59,948 bases of DNA from Bacillota bacterium. GTDB lineage: Bacteria > Bacillota > Clostridia > Saccharofermentanales > Fastidiosipilaceae. Positions 50,010-59,006 of this stretch are shown here, piece after piece. The stretch is from assembly GCA_030057555.1 (NCBI GenBank), contig JASGUU010000071.1, positions 1 through 59,948 on the forward strand, written 5' to 3'. The translations under genes and the position numbers were made by a program. Below the pieces are notes generated by a model that made no database searches, was not told where the DNA came from, and worked only from the letters and a program-made list of their open reading frames with translations. The stretch's first letter is position 1. The number at the start of each line of letters is the position of its first letter.

Positions 50010-51251
50010 CTAGGTCAGTCTGTCTCCTGCGATATGGCTGCGGATGCTGTGCCGCGTTCGGGAGGCACGCCGCAGTGCGAGAGTGGCGAGGACGAAGACC
50101 AGGGCAAAGAGCAGCAGGACTCCGTTGTTGCGGGCCACAGTCGACCAGACATTCGTGTCCAGCTCATTCGCCGCCTCGAGCACATCGATCGTGTTGACAT
50201 ACCAGTAGCTGGGCAGGAAGCTCGCGAGGCGCTGTACCGGCTCACTGAGGAAGTGGAAGGGGATGAAGACGCCGCCGAAGAAGCTGAAAACCAGCGGCAT
50301 GACATTCCCGATGCCGTAGACCAGAGCGCTCTGGCGACTGTTCAGGGTGCTGGTGAGCAGCTGAGCCAGCGTGATGCAGACGATGGTGTAGATGAAGGTG
50401 TTCAGCAGCATTGCGATGCCCTGGACCTGCTGCATGCGCCAGCCGTAGTAGAAAAACCCGACGATGGCATAAAGTGCCATGACAGCGAGGGCAGACAGGG
50501 TACCAGCACCCAGGATCCGCAGTGCCAGCTGCTGGGCCGGTACGGGCGAACTGTCGCTGCGCAGGCGGATGTTCTGACGGTTGAACTCCAGTGCGATCAT
50601 GGCCAGCATGAAGTAGATGGTCGCGAGCATGCCGTAGGAGATATAGCGGAAATAAAGGTAGATCGAGGGGCCCAGAGCTTTAACATCGAACTGTTCAATC
50701 TGGACGTCCGTTTCGCTGGCGAGGATGGCGGCGACGTCGGCGCGGCGCTCGACGAAGGAGGCGTCGGGCCGGGCCAGGCTGCTGGTATGCCAGACCCCGA
50801 TCCAGTTATCAAGTTCGAGACGCAGACGCTCAGGGCCGTAGCTCTCTCTTTTGCCGAGTTCGAGAATCAGTTCGGGCCCGTCGTCTGCAGCGGCTTCCTG
50901 CCCTTTGGACTCGGCCTCCCAGCGTGCTTCGAGAGCCGCACTGAAGCCCGGGGGAATGCGGATGAGTGCGTCGGCCTGGTAGAAGAGGGCGTCACGGATG
51001 CGGTTCGTGTTGTCAGCGATTTCGAGGAGGTCGTGCCGCTCGCCGAGCCAGGCCTCCAGTTCGGCGGCCAGCAGGCCGTCCTGATCTTCGTTGAAAAGGA
51101 TGATCTTCTGGCGCCGCGATTGAAACTGTGTCGTGACGGGATCTCCCTGACCAACCAGGACCAGCACGATGATGATCGGGATGGAAATATAGATCCCGAG
51201 GTTCAGGCGGTTGGCGGCGATGATGCGGCGAATGACCTTAAAGATGGACAT
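50010..51251 (-). CDS. ABC-2 type exporter permease (LnrN-like)
   Basis: A 413-residue membrane permease. One hydrophobic segment lies near the N-terminus (YISIPIIIVLVLVGQ), then a large extracellular region of about 160 residues, and five or so segments in the C-terminal half, the ABC-2 type 3 (YhgE/NatB-like) plan. I chose ATG 51251, preceded by CGGAGG. It overlaps the previous permease gene by 14 nt. Together with the ATPase and other permease it forms a three-gene exporter resembling Bacillus LnrLMN (YfiLMN), which gives resistance to linear polyenes; the substrate here is not known. Confidence 0.85.
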   Translation of the reverse strand: MSIFKVIRRIIAANRLNLGIYISIPIIIVLVLVGQGDPVTTQFQSRRQKIILFNEDQDGLLAAELEAWLGERHDLLEIADNTNRIRDALFYQADALIRIPPGFSAALEARWEAESKGQEAAADDGPELILELGKRESYGPERLRLELDNWIGVWHTSSLARPDASFVERRADVAAILASETDVQIEQFDVKALGPSIYLYFRYISYGMLATIYFMLAMIALEFNRQNIRLRSDSSPVPAQQLALRILGAGTLSALAVMALYAIVGFFYYGWRMQQVQGIAMLLNTFIYTIVCITLAQLLTSTLNSRQSALVYGIGNVMPLVFSFFGGVFIPFHFLSEPVQRLASFLPSYWYVNTIDVLEAANELDTNVWSTVARNNGVLLLFALVFVLATLALRRASRTRHSIRSHIAGDRLT

Positions 51252-52386
51252 AGCGTTGCCTCCGAAGTTTGAGAACCGCGACGGTTCCCAGCACGAGTCC
51301 CATGGCGACAAGCATCAGCAGATTGCGGCCGACCCGGCTCAGATCCTCATAGTAGTAAAGAGAGTAGAGGGCATCCGTCATCTGTTCGGCCGGGTTGATG
51401 GCGGACAGCCAGGGGAAATGGGTGTTGATGTTGTAGCGGACCTGATCGTTCATCATGCCGGCGAAGAAACTCATAATCAGGCTCAGGCCGACATTGATGC
51501 CAAAGGCGAGGTCGGGTTTGCGCACGAAGACACCGAGCACGGCGCCGATCGCCGCCGAGGCGAAGGTGCCTGCCAGCGTTATGACGAGGTACCAGGGCAC
51601 GAGCTGCGGGGGGATGACCAGATTCTGAATCCAGATGATGAAGGCGAGCTGCACCAGCTGGCAGACCAGCAGCAGGCTGAGCACCACGGCGAAGGACGAG
51701 CCGATCAGCCGCATATGGTGCAGCGGCGCGACACGGATACGCCGTCCCTCGGCTGACTTGTTCGCCTCCAGTGCTTCAATTTCATTGATGGCAAAGCTCG
51801 CACCGAAGAGCGCCCCCATGCCGAAGAGCGAGAAGAAATAGACGGTCTGGGCGCTGTTGCCGACCCGTTCGGCCGCCTCGATGTCCTTTTCGCTGCCACG
51901 ACTGCTCTCGAGCTCCTCCTCTGCCGTGGCGGCGATCAGGCGGGCAGCCTGGCCGGGATTGCCCTCCAGCAGGGCCTCGATCTGGGCCCGGCGCTGTTCG
52001 ATGGTGGTCCCGAAGCTCTGCAGCACACTCTGCGGGAGCCCCGAGCGCATCACATGCAACGTCAGTCTGCTGTCTGCTTCCACAATGAAGTAGCCGTCGA
52101 GCTCGTTCGCGAAAAGCGCCTGCCGGGCCTCCTCCGCCGGCAGCTGCCGGAGCTTCAGCGGCGTGTCGGCAGCGTTGACATCATCAATGAGCCGGCTGTA
52201 GACATCGGTTTCGGAGAATGCTTCATTTTCGACAAAGGCAGCATGGATCGGTCTGTCCGTCTGGATGCCGCCAATGGTCAGCTGAAAGACAATGGCGAGC
52301 AGCAGCGGGAATACAAGCGCCCAGAAGACCAGCTGCGGCTGTTTGAGGTTGGCCAGCAGGCGGTAGCGGTAAAAATGCCAGAACAT
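51238..52386 (-). CDS. ABC-2 type exporter permease (LnrM-like)
   Basis: A 382-residue membrane permease with the same plan as its neighbour: an N-terminal helix (LVFWALVFPLLLAIVFQLTIGG), a large external domain to about residue 180, and five to six helices after it. It has the GISFAINEIEALEANKSAEG-like cytosolic turn seen in this family. ATG 52386 follows GGGAGGAGG. It is the middle gene of the exporter operon. The two permeases probably form a heterodimer with the ATPase. Confidence 0.88.
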   Translation of the reverse strand: MFWHFYRYRLLANLKQPQLVFWALVFPLLLAIVFQLTIGGIQTDRPIHAAFVENEAFSETDVYSRLIDDVNAADTPLKLRQLPAEEARQALFANELDGYFIVEADSRLTLHVMRSGLPQSVLQSFGTTIEQRRAQIEALLEGNPGQAARLIAATAEEELESSRGSEKDIEAAERVGNSAQTVYFFSLFGMGALFGASFAINEIEALEANKSAEGRRIRVAPLHHMRLIGSSFAVVLSLLLVCQLVQLAFIIWIQNLVIPPQLVPWYLVITLAGTFASAAIGAVLGVFVRKPDLAFGINVGLSLIMSFFAGMMNDQVRYNINTHFPWLSAINPAEQMTDALYSLYYYEDLSRVGRNLLMLVAMGLVLGTVAVLKLRRQRYVHL

Positions 52387-52410
52387 ACTGTGTCCCTCCT
52401 CCCGGCAGCA

Positions 52411-53355
52411 TCAATCGTGGTCGCGCAGGGCGCGTCCGGTAATCTCGAGGAAGACGGTGTTCAGGGTGGGCTTTTGCGCATAGATGCTGCTGTAGGCTGT
52501 ATCGTGCGCGGCGAGTGTCGCGAGCACGCTGTCGAGGCGCCGTTCCCCGTGCCTGGTCTGGATTTCGATGCGCCCCTCGCTGCTTTCCAGCTGGCTGACA
52601 AAATCCAGCTCCCTGAGTGCCTGGATGACGGCGTCATTCGGATCCTGAAGCTCGATGGTGATGGTGTCGCCGCTGGAGATCATGCCCTTGAGCTCGTCGG
52701 CCGTGCCTTCGGCGATCAGCTGGCCGTGGTCCAGAATGCCGATGCGGTCGCAGATCTGCTCAACCTCTTCCATATAGTGGGTGGTGTAGACGATGGTCGT
52801 TCCCTGACGGTTCAGTTCTTCGAGCCCCTCGAGAATGTTGTTGCGGCTCTGCGGGTCGACGGCAACGGTCGGCTCGTCGAGAAAGATGAGATCCGGGCGA
52901 TGCGCGATGCCGCAGGCGATGTTGAGGCGGCGCAGCAGGCCGCCCGAGAGCTTCGCCGGCAGGAACTTCCGGAAATCGCCGAGCCCGGCAAAGTCGATCG
53001 CATCCGCCACCAGCCTCTTCCGCTCGGCGCGGTCGCGGACGTAGAGTCCGCAGAAGAAATCGATGTTCTCCTCGACCGTCAGCGGTCCGAAGACCGCCAC
53101 ATCCTGCATCACGACGCCGATGCGCCGCTTGCTGTCATAGCTGTCGGGGCGCATGGTCTGGCCGAAAATCCGCACTTCGCCGCGCTCATGCGTCAGCAGC
53201 GCGAGCATGCAGTAGATGGCCGTGGATTTCCCGGAGCCGTTCGGTCCGAGCAGTCCGTATATCTCCCCCGCCTGCACCTCGAGCGAGAGCTGGTCGAGGG
53301 CCACGAGATCGCCGTAGCGCTTCACGATTCCGTCGACTTCAATCACATTTGGCAT
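52411..53355 (-). CDS. ABC transporter ATP-binding protein (LnrL-like)
   Basis: A 314-residue ATPase of the drug/polyene exporter type (CcmA/NatA group). Walker A is GPNGSGKST (37-45), the signature [14 protein letters not shown] near 134, and Walker [14 protein letters not shown] near 155, with the H-loop His after TTHYMEE. The 90-residue C-terminal extension is usual for DrrA-like ATPases. ATG 53355 has AAAGGAGG. It is the first gene of the exporter operon, divergent from the two-component system at 53483, which probably regulates it. Confidence 0.93.
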   Translation of the reverse strand: MPNVIEVDGIVKRYGDLVALDQLSLEVQAGEIYGLLGPNGSGKSTAIYCMLALLTHERGEVRIFGQTMRPDSYDSKRRIGVVMQDVAVFGPLTVEENIDFFCGLYVRDRAERKRLVADAIDFAGLGDFRKFLPAKLSGGLLRRLNIACGIAHRPDLIFLDEPTVAVDPQSRNNILEGLEELNRQGTTIVYTTHYMEEVEQICDRIGILDHGQLIAEGTADELKGMISSGDTITIELQDPNDAVIQALRELDFVSQLESSEGRIEIQTRHGERRLDSVLATLAAHDTAYSSIYAQKPTLNTVFLEITGRALRDHD

Positions 53356-53431
53356 GGTGAAACCTCCTTTACCTGGCTCCAGTCTGGGCAAAGCTCCTCC
53401 CGCCCACCAGTGATTCTCATCCGTTTCTCAA

Positions 53432-53445
53432 ATGACATTTGTCAT
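53432..53445. promoter_or_regulatory. Palindrome between exporter and regulator genes
   Basis: ATGACA-TT-TGTCAT, a 14-bp inverted repeat in the 127-bp divergent region. NarL-type regulators bind such imperfect or short palindromes, so it is a good candidate site for the regulator at 54594. This is inference from position. Confidence 0.55.
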
Positions 53446-53474
53446 GCCGTCCAGTGCCCCGGCCGTGTGCTATT

Positions 53475-53490
53475 CTCGACATATGTCGAG
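53475..53490. promoter_or_regulatory. Perfect palindrome over the kinase start codon
   Basis: CTCGACATATGTCGAG is a perfect 16-bp palindrome that includes the proposed ATG start. It shares ACAT/ATGT with the palindrome at 53432. It may be an autoregulatory site or an RNA hairpin at the start of translation. Confidence 0.5.
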
Positions 53491-54613
53491 GCTCGCGGAT
53501 CTCCTGATTCTCTACCTGCTCGCGGCGGCCGCCCTGCTCCTGTCCGCGTCCGATCTCGGCCTGCCTGTCGAAAGGCTCATCCCCCTGCTGCTTGTTGCCG
53601 CCGGGCTCTGCCTGCTGCCGTCCATCCTGAACGGTCGTCCGCAGCTGCCGGCCTTCGTCGCCGCCCTCGTCGCCGGCCTCTTCGCGCCGCCCCTCGTTCT
53701 CTTCCACGCCCCGGTCATCTACGAACTGCGCCGCCGCCGCGAGACGCCGGCAGCGAGCCTCGCGCTCGCCGCCCCGGCCCTGCCGGCCCTGCTGCATGCC
53801 GGCGCCGAGCTGGGGGCTGTCCCCGTACTGCTCAGCCTCGGCCTCACGCTCCTCGCCCTGCGCATGGAACGGCGCAGCGGAGCCCTCGAGAGACTGGAAC
53901 ACGATTTCTACTCCCATCTCGACGAGGCCCGCGAAGCTGCCCGTGAGCAGAGCCGCCATCAGGAGCGTCTCCGCGCCGAGCACCTCGAGGACCGGCACTA
54001 CGCCCGCCTCGAGGAGCGCAACCGCATCGCCCGCGAGCTGCACGACAGTATCGGCCATGTGCTCGCCTCGGGCCTGCTGCAGACGGGTGCCATCGCCGCC
54101 GTCAACCGCGATCCCGCGCTCCGGCCCCTGCTCGCCAATCTCGACGAGACCCTGCAGCGGGGGATCGGCCAGGCGCGCGACAGCATCCACCAGCTGCGCG
54201 ACGAGGGTCTCGATCTCGATGCCGAGCTGCGTCGCCTCGTCGACGGACAGACGGCGTTTGAGGTAAAGCTGGCCAACCACATCGAGGCGGCACCGCCGCC
54301 GGAGATCGCCCGTGTTCTCTATGCCGTCATCCGGGAGGCCCTGACCAACGTCGCCCGCCACAGCAGCGCCCGTCACGTCGACATCGTCCTCGAACGGCAT
54401 CCGGCCTTCTATCGCCTGCGCATCCGCGATGACGGCGAGGGGACGGGAGGGGCGCCTCTGGTCGAGGGGATGGGCCTGGAGACCATGCGCGAGCGCGTCG
54501 AGCGGCTGGGCGGCCGCATCCGCTTCGGGCAACCCGGGGGTTTTGAGATCTTTGCCACCATACCCAGCCGGATGAACAGGAAGGAGGATGGAGATGACCG
54601 CAGCAGCGCCTGA
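53483..54613 (+). CDS. DesK/LnrJ-like sensor histidine kinase
   Basis: A 376-residue kinase of the HisKA_3 type that works with NarL-family regulators. About four to five hydrophobic segments fill residues 5-125, with little external sequence, so it probably senses within the membrane. A coiled-coil follows, then the phosphoacceptor region RNRIARELHDSIGH (His near 186), and the HATPase motifs REALTNVARHS and DDGEGTG. ATG 53483 is chosen as it starts the first helix, though no clear Shine-Dalgarno precedes it and it lies inside a palindrome. It overlaps the regulator gene by 20 nt. With the exporter it matches the LnrJK-LnrLMN layout. Confidence 0.88.
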   Translation: MSRLADLLILYLLAAAALLLSASDLGLPVERLIPLLLVAAGLCLLPSILNGRPQLPAFVAALVAGLFAPPLVLFHAPVIYELRRRRETPAASLALAAPALPALLHAGAELGAVPVLLSLGLTLLALRMERRSGALERLEHDFYSHLDEAREAAREQSRHQERLRAEHLEDRHYARLEERNRIARELHDSIGHVLASGLLQTGAIAAVNRDPALRPLLANLDETLQRGIGQARDSIHQLRDEGLDLDAELRRLVDGQTAFEVKLANHIEAAPPPEIARVLYAVIREALTNVARHSSARHVDIVLERHPAFYRLRIRDDGEGTGGAPLVEGMGLETMRERVERLGGRIRFGQPGGFEIFATIPSRMNRKEDGDDRSSA

Positions 54614-55277
54614 GTCAGGCCCGGCCCGCATTCTGGTTGTCGATGACGACGTTCTGGCGGCCGGTGCACTGGCTACGATTGTCTCCTCGGATCCGGGCCT
54701 CGAGGTGGTTGCCGTCGGTCACAGTGCCGCTGATGCCGTCCGCCTCCATGCCGAACTCGCCCCCGATCTGGCCGTCCTCGACATCCGCATGGGCGATTCG
54801 AGCGGCATCGATGCCGCCCGCGCGATTCTGGCGCGTGATCCCGGAGCCCTTATTCTCTTCCTGACCACCTTTCTCGACGACGAATACATCATCAGTGCGC
54901 TGGCCCTCGGCGCCCGCGGCTACATCCTGAAGCAGGATCACCGCGCCCTCATTCCGGCCATCCATGCCGTGCTGCGCGGGCAGACCGTCTACGGCCTCGA
55001 GGTAACGGGACGTCTGGCCAGAGTCGGCGAGCGCCCGGCTCAGGAGCTCGACGCCCTCTATGAAGAACGGCAGATTACGGAACGTGAGCGCGCCGTCATC
55101 GTGGAGGTAGCCGCCGGCTGCAACAACCGCGAGATCGCCGACCGGCTCTACCTCAGCGAGGGGACGGTCAGAAACCAGATCAGCGTGATTCTGGAGAAGC
55201 TCGATCTGCGCGACCGCACCCAGCTGGCGATTCATTTCTGGCAGCATGGCGGCCGCCTGCCTGAGAGGAAGGATTGA
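54594..55277 (+). CDS. NarL/LnrK-like response regulator
   Basis: A 227-residue regulator with receiver and LuxR-type helix-turn-helix domains. The acidic pocket is VVDDD (16-19), the phosphoacceptor Asp63 is in AVLDIRMGDSSG, and the Lys is in YILKQDH. The HTH contains ITERERAVIVEVAAG, NNREIADRLYLSEGTVRNQI and the recognition helix after it. ATG 54594 is preferred over ATG 54588, since AAGGAGG at 54581-54587 abuts the latter. It overlaps the kinase gene by 20 nt. Its likely targets are the divergent exporter genes. Confidence 0.93.
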   Translation: MTAAAPESGPARILVVDDDVLAAGALATIVSSDPGLEVVAVGHSAADAVRLHAELAPDLAVLDIRMGDSSGIDAARAILARDPGALILFLTTFLDDEYIISALALGARGYILKQDHRALIPAIHAVLRGQTVYGLEVTGRLARVGERPAQELDALYEERQITERERAVIVEVAAGCNNREIADRLYLSEGTVRNQISVILEKLDLRDRTQLAIHFWQHGGRLPERKD

Positions 55278-55297
55278 GAGCTTTCCGCTGCCGGGCA

Positions 55298-55337
55298 GCA
55301 AAAAGCGACCCGTTCACGGATTTGCCGACAGGTCGCT
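55298..55337 (-). terminator. Terminator between regulator and PPIase genes
   Basis: AGCGACC and GGTCGCT form a 7-bp stem with a 20-nt loop; on the minus strand it is followed by TTTTTGC. It lies 59 nt after the PPIase stop and could act in both directions, better on the minus strand. Confidence 0.55.
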
Positions 55338-55395
55338 GTGCTGTGCCCGGTTCCCTGAACGACTGTACGGGACTTCCGGCAAATGCTGGGGCCGC

Positions 55396-55995
55396 TCAGG
55401 GCTCCTCGATACGGATGGAGGCGATCTTCTGCTCCTCGAGCGGACGGTCGTTGCTGTCCGTCGCCACGGCGGCGATGCGGTCCACGACGTCCATGCCTGC
55501 CGTGACCTCGCCGAAAGCGGCATAGAGACCGTCCAGATGTCCGGCGTCCTGATGGACGATGAAAAACTGCGAGCCGGCACTGTCGGGAGCCTTGCCGCGC
55601 GCCATGGAGATGGTGCCGCGCCTGTGCTGGCGGGGATTGTTGACCCCGTTGGAGGAAAACTCGCCCTTGATGGTGTAGCCGGGTCCGCCCATGCCGGTGC
55701 CGTCGGGATCGCCGCCCTGAATCATGAAGCCGGCGATGACGCGGTGGAAGATGAGTCCGTCATAGAAGCCGTCACGTGCCAGCTTGACAAAGTTGTCCAC
55801 CGTAATCGGTGCATGTTCGCGATCCAGTGTGATGCGGATCTCGCCGCCGTCCGCCATGGTAATGACAGCGGTCAGATCCTTCTTTGCCGAACAGGCAGCA
55901 GTGCCGAAAAGGAGGGCGGCAAGCAGGAGCGGCAGAAGCAGGCCCGGAGCCACAGGGCGGCGGGGGCGGGTCTTATGAAAATCGCATGCTGGCAT
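55396..55995 (-). CDS. Cyclophilin-type peptidyl-prolyl isomerase lipoprotein
   Basis: A 199-residue PPIase exported as a lipoprotein. The signal peptide ends in lipobox GTAAC (Cys35). The cyclophilin domain has VDNFVKLARDGFYDGLIFHR, FMIQGGDPDGTG with the catalytic Arg of FHRV and Gln of MIQGGD, SQFFIVHQD and YAAFGEV. I chose ATG 55995 with GGAGG upstream, which places the signal peptide normally. It should help fold proteins at the outer face of the membrane, where the giant lipoproteins of this window also end up. No operon partner. Confidence 0.93.
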   Translation of the reverse strand: MPACDFHKTRPRRPVAPGLLLPLLLAALLFGTAACSAKKDLTAVITMADGGEIRITLDREHAPITVDNFVKLARDGFYDGLIFHRVIAGFMIQGGDPDGTGMGGPGYTIKGEFSSNGVNNPRQHRRGTISMARGKAPDSAGSQFFIVHQDAGHLDGLYAAFGEVTAGMDVVDRIAAVATDSNDRPLEEQKIASIRIEEP

Positions 55996-56231
55996 GATTG
56001 AATACCTCCGCTGGGCATTATAGCGAAACGCGCTCATCCGGCGTCCGCAAAGAGAGACAGCCCCGCCTCTGTTTCGGATCTGTCTCGCGGCGGGTACATT
56101 TGTATGACATATCTCGTTTCGTCTTGGCCGGGCCTATATACTTCTGGTAACTTGATGTCGTACAGCTGTCCTGTGCCGGGGGCCATCATCCGCTGATGGG
56201 AGAACCGGCGGCCTGCCCTCTGGAGGTCCAT

Positions 56232-58268
56232 ATGCGTCGAACCCTTCCTCTTCTTCTGCTGTTTCTTTGTGTCTGCCTGCTGGCCGGTTCCGTGGCAGCG
56301 GCCGCGGACACGTCTTTGCTGTCGGCTGAAATCGGCATCAGTTCAACGGATCCCGAGCTTTGCGAACGCACGCTGGCCGGCCATGTGGACCTTGCCTGGC
56401 CGCCGGAACGGCAGTATTTCGACGTCGTTTTCATTCAGGATGCGAGCGGCTCCTTCACCGAAACGATGCCACAGGTGAAGGAGAGCCTGAACCAGATGCT
56501 GGCCACGCTCGATCTGGGAACCAGCGATGCGGGCTATCCGAAGGACCGCGCCATGCTGGTGACTTATCAGGGGTCTCATGGTTTCGGCATAACAGATCGG
56601 GATGAATCGTTTCGCTATCAGGATTACAGCAGCTGGTTTGGCTACCAGATCACGAGCACCCCGCTCACCAGTGATCTGACTGTCCTCGAAGCCGCCGTGG
56701 CCGCGATCCAGCCCAAGGGGGCTACGCCTACGATCGACGGCCTGGTCCGGGCGCAGACGGAATACCGGGATGCACTGGCCGCGGACAGGCCATACGACGC
56801 GAAACAGTATCTTGAGAACGACACCCGGGCACATCGCCAAACCATCTACTATCTCATCACCGATGGTGTCGCAAACTCGGGCTATTATGCCAATTTTCCC
56901 GAGGGGACCAAACCAGTTGATTTTGTTCCGTCAGGCGCCGCGGACAGAGCCTGGACCTGGGTTTATGAAGAGCAGGCCTACGAGTATTTCAAGCGCTACT
57001 GGGAGGATGATTTTGAGCCCCCCGTCGGTGTCGTTGACAGTGAATACGAGTACCAGCACGAAGGCGAGACGATAAAGTACCGCACCTTCGTGGATGAATC
57101 TGACAAACGGCTGTATCTGCGCGATCCCGACCGCCAGGGCAGCGGCATGTATGAGCGCTTTCAGATGTATGAGGAGAAGGCGGGAGGACTCATCGACGAA
57201 TGCTCGATCTGCTACGAGCCCTGGGAGCACTATGCGCTGATGATGCAGTCGCTTGAGGCAAAGGCCGGTGAGCTGAAGCTCACGGGCGGCGTACCGGACA
57301 GCGCCGGCGGGGCGCCGGGTGATGCCCTCTTTATCTCGGCCTACTGGGAGGATATCAGGCGCTTTGTACCCGGACACCTGCGCGGCGCCACCTACCGGCC
57401 TCATGTCAGACCCGTCGTCACAGCGGCCATGAGGAACATGGCGAGCTCCGGCGAGTACTATATTTCGCACAACGAGGGGGCGGACTTCGGTGAGTTCCAG
57501 GCGAATCTGCTCGCCGCTTTCAAGCGGGCGGTCATGGAATGCAGCGGCGGCGTCCAGATTCAGCTGGATCCGGAAGTCAGCTTCAATCCCGCCACGATCA
57601 GGCTCTCGCGTCTGGTGGATGAAGCCTGGCAGCCTGTCGGAAGTGGCTATGACACACTGCTGAGCGAAGATCTGGGGACGCTGGATCTGACCTTCAGATC
57701 TCTGCCGCGCGGCAGATACCGCATCGACTACGAGCTGCTCGAAGACAGCTACAGGCAGTTCGAATACCGCCCCGTGATCGCCGTCAAAGCCGCGACCATT
57801 GGATCGGATCCGACGCAGCTGACGGGAGATGCGCTCGGCACGGTGAGCGGAAATGACAACACCGACTGCCTGCTCACGCCAACGGATTCCAGTGAGACGA
57901 CGACCGCAGAAACGACGACGGCGGAGTCCGCCACCGGAAGCGAAACCACGACAACGGAGACGGAGAGCGACGTCACGACGCAGTCGGAGACGGAGAGCGA
58001 AGTCACGACGCAGTCGGAGACGGACACGCCAACCGATACGACGGAGCCCGAAACGAGCGCTGAAACGAGTACTGTGCCGGAGACGGTGCTTTCCGAAACC
58101 CCGACGACCCAGCCCACTACGGAACCCGACACTTCGATGCCGCGCACCGGTCGTGACGATGCGTCTCCCCTCATCGCCCTGTTCCTCCTTGGCGGTGCGG
58201 CCATCCTGATATTGGCGGTCATCCTGAGGCGGAAGAGACGCCAGGGCCGCGGGAGGGAACAGGCATAA
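56232..58268 (+). CDS. VWA-domain surface protein with sortase-type signal
   Basis: A 678-residue secreted wall protein. A signal peptide covers 1-25 (LCVCLLAGSVAAAA). The von Willebrand A domain starts near 63 with DVVFIQDASGSF: Asp70, Ser72 and Ser74 form the MIDAS metal site. After about residue 430 there are Ig-like or SpaA-like strands, then a Thr/Glu/Ser-rich stalk (about 550-630, ETTTAE and TQSETES repeats). The end is MPRTG (about 636), a hydrophobic helix and RRKRR, an LPXTG-type sorting signal with Met for Leu. ATG 56232 follows TGGAGGT. Pilus-tip adhesins have a similar layout, but no sortase or pilin gene is in the window. Confidence 0.88.
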   Translation: MRRTLPLLLLFLCVCLLAGSVAAAADTSLLSAEIGISSTDPELCERTLAGHVDLAWPPERQYFDVVFIQDASGSFTETMPQVKESLNQMLATLDLGTSDAGYPKDRAMLVTYQGSHGFGITDRDESFRYQDYSSWFGYQITSTPLTSDLTVLEAAVAAIQPKGATPTIDGLVRAQTEYRDALAADRPYDAKQYLENDTRAHRQTIYYLITDGVANSGYYANFPEGTKPVDFVPSGAADRAWTWVYEEQAYEYFKRYWEDDFEPPVGVVDSEYEYQHEGETIKYRTFVDESDKRLYLRDPDRQGSGMYERFQMYEEKAGGLIDECSICYEPWEHYALMMQSLEAKAGELKLTGGVPDSAGGAPGDALFISAYWEDIRRFVPGHLRGATYRPHVRPVVTAAMRNMASSGEYYISHNEGADFGEFQANLLAAFKRAVMECSGGVQIQLDPEVSFNPATIRLSRLVDEAWQPVGSGYDTLLSEDLGTLDLTFRSLPRGRYRIDYELLEDSYRQFEYRPVIAVKAATIGSDPTQLTGDALGTVSGNDNTDCLLTPTDSSETTTAETTTAESATGSETTTTETESDVTTQSETESEVTTQSETDTPTDTTEPETSAETSTVPETVLSETPTTQPTTEPDTSMPRTGRDDASPLIALFLLGGAAILILAVILRRKRRQGRGREQA

Positions 58269-58380
58269 CGCCCTGCCGGGCTGACCTGCCCTGCATCTCA
58301 AAAGCTTCGGACGGCGGTTCCGGCTATCTGTGCCGGGCGAAGGACTCAGGCCAGCTTTCTGCCGGAGACGGCATATCTCG

Positions 58381-58409
58381 TTGACCGCCTGAGAGTGAAT
58401 GGCTAGACT
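58381..58409 (+). promoter_or_regulatory. Promoter of the DUF4190-like gene
   Basis: -35 TTGACC, 17-bp spacer, -10 TAGACT, about 73 nt before the ATG at 58482. It fits a housekeeping sigma factor. Confidence 0.55.
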
Positions 58410-58481
58410 CAGAATAATGACAGTGGCTGCCGACAGAAGGGGGAATGACTTTTGTTAGCAGTCACTTTTTCGGAGGAACAA

Positions 58482-58958
58482 ATGCAGAATCATCTGAATA
58501 ATAATCCGCCAGCCCAACAGCCGTTGCCTTCGCAGCCTCCGATGGCCCCGCCGTCTTCGCAGCCCACGCAGCCTCCGATGGCCCCCTATCCGCCAGTCCA
58601 GCAGCCGCTGCCTCCCCAGCCTCCGATGGCCCCACAGCCCCCGATGGCCCCGTATCCGCCACGACCTGCAGCGCCGCAGTCCAACGGGTCCGGTATCGCC
58701 TCGCTGGTGCTGGGCATCGTCTCAATTGTCTGTGCCTTTCTGGGCTCGCTGGCCTGGGTTGGTCTCTTCGCCGGTATCATCAGCATCGTACTGGGTGTGA
58801 TGGGGAGGAAAACCCAGCCCGACAGCATTGCAACGGCCGGGCTCGTGCTCGGCATCATTGGCACGGTACTCTGCACCGTGCTTTTCGTCGCCTGTGCCAT
58901 GTTCTGCTCCGTGATGCGAACCGGCTTTCGGGAAGCCTTCCGCAACTACGGGCGCTAG
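58482..58958 (+). CDS. DUF4190-like membrane protein with P/Q-rich tail
   Basis: A 158-residue protein. The N-terminal 60 residues are Pro/Gln/Met-rich (QPPMAPYPP-type repeats) and probably disordered. The rest has two hydrophobic helices with the DUF4190 pattern: IASLVLGIVSIVCAFLG, GLFAGIISIVLGVMGRK and TAGLVLGIIGTV. ATG 58482 is chosen because CGGAGG precedes it; an upstream frame start at 58452 lacks one. Such proteins are common beside envelope genes in Firmicutes; their role is unknown. It is followed by the Lgt homologue 48 nt on. Confidence 0.8.
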   Translation: MQNHLNNNPPAQQPLPSQPPMAPPSSQPTQPPMAPYPPVQQPLPPQPPMAPQPPMAPYPPRPAAPQSNGSGIASLVLGIVSIVCAFLGSLAWVGLFAGIISIVLGVMGRKTQPDSIATAGLVLGIIGTVLCTVLFVACAMFCSVMRTGFREAFRNYGR

Positions 58959-59006
58959 CCAGCCACCGTCGTAGCCGATCTGACAATCCCGGCGACGACA
59001 CGAGCG

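Noticed and set aside
54588-54593. ATG 54588 as start of the NarL-type regulator
   Set aside because: The Shine-Dalgarno AAGGAGG directly abuts it; ATG 54594 has usable spacing.
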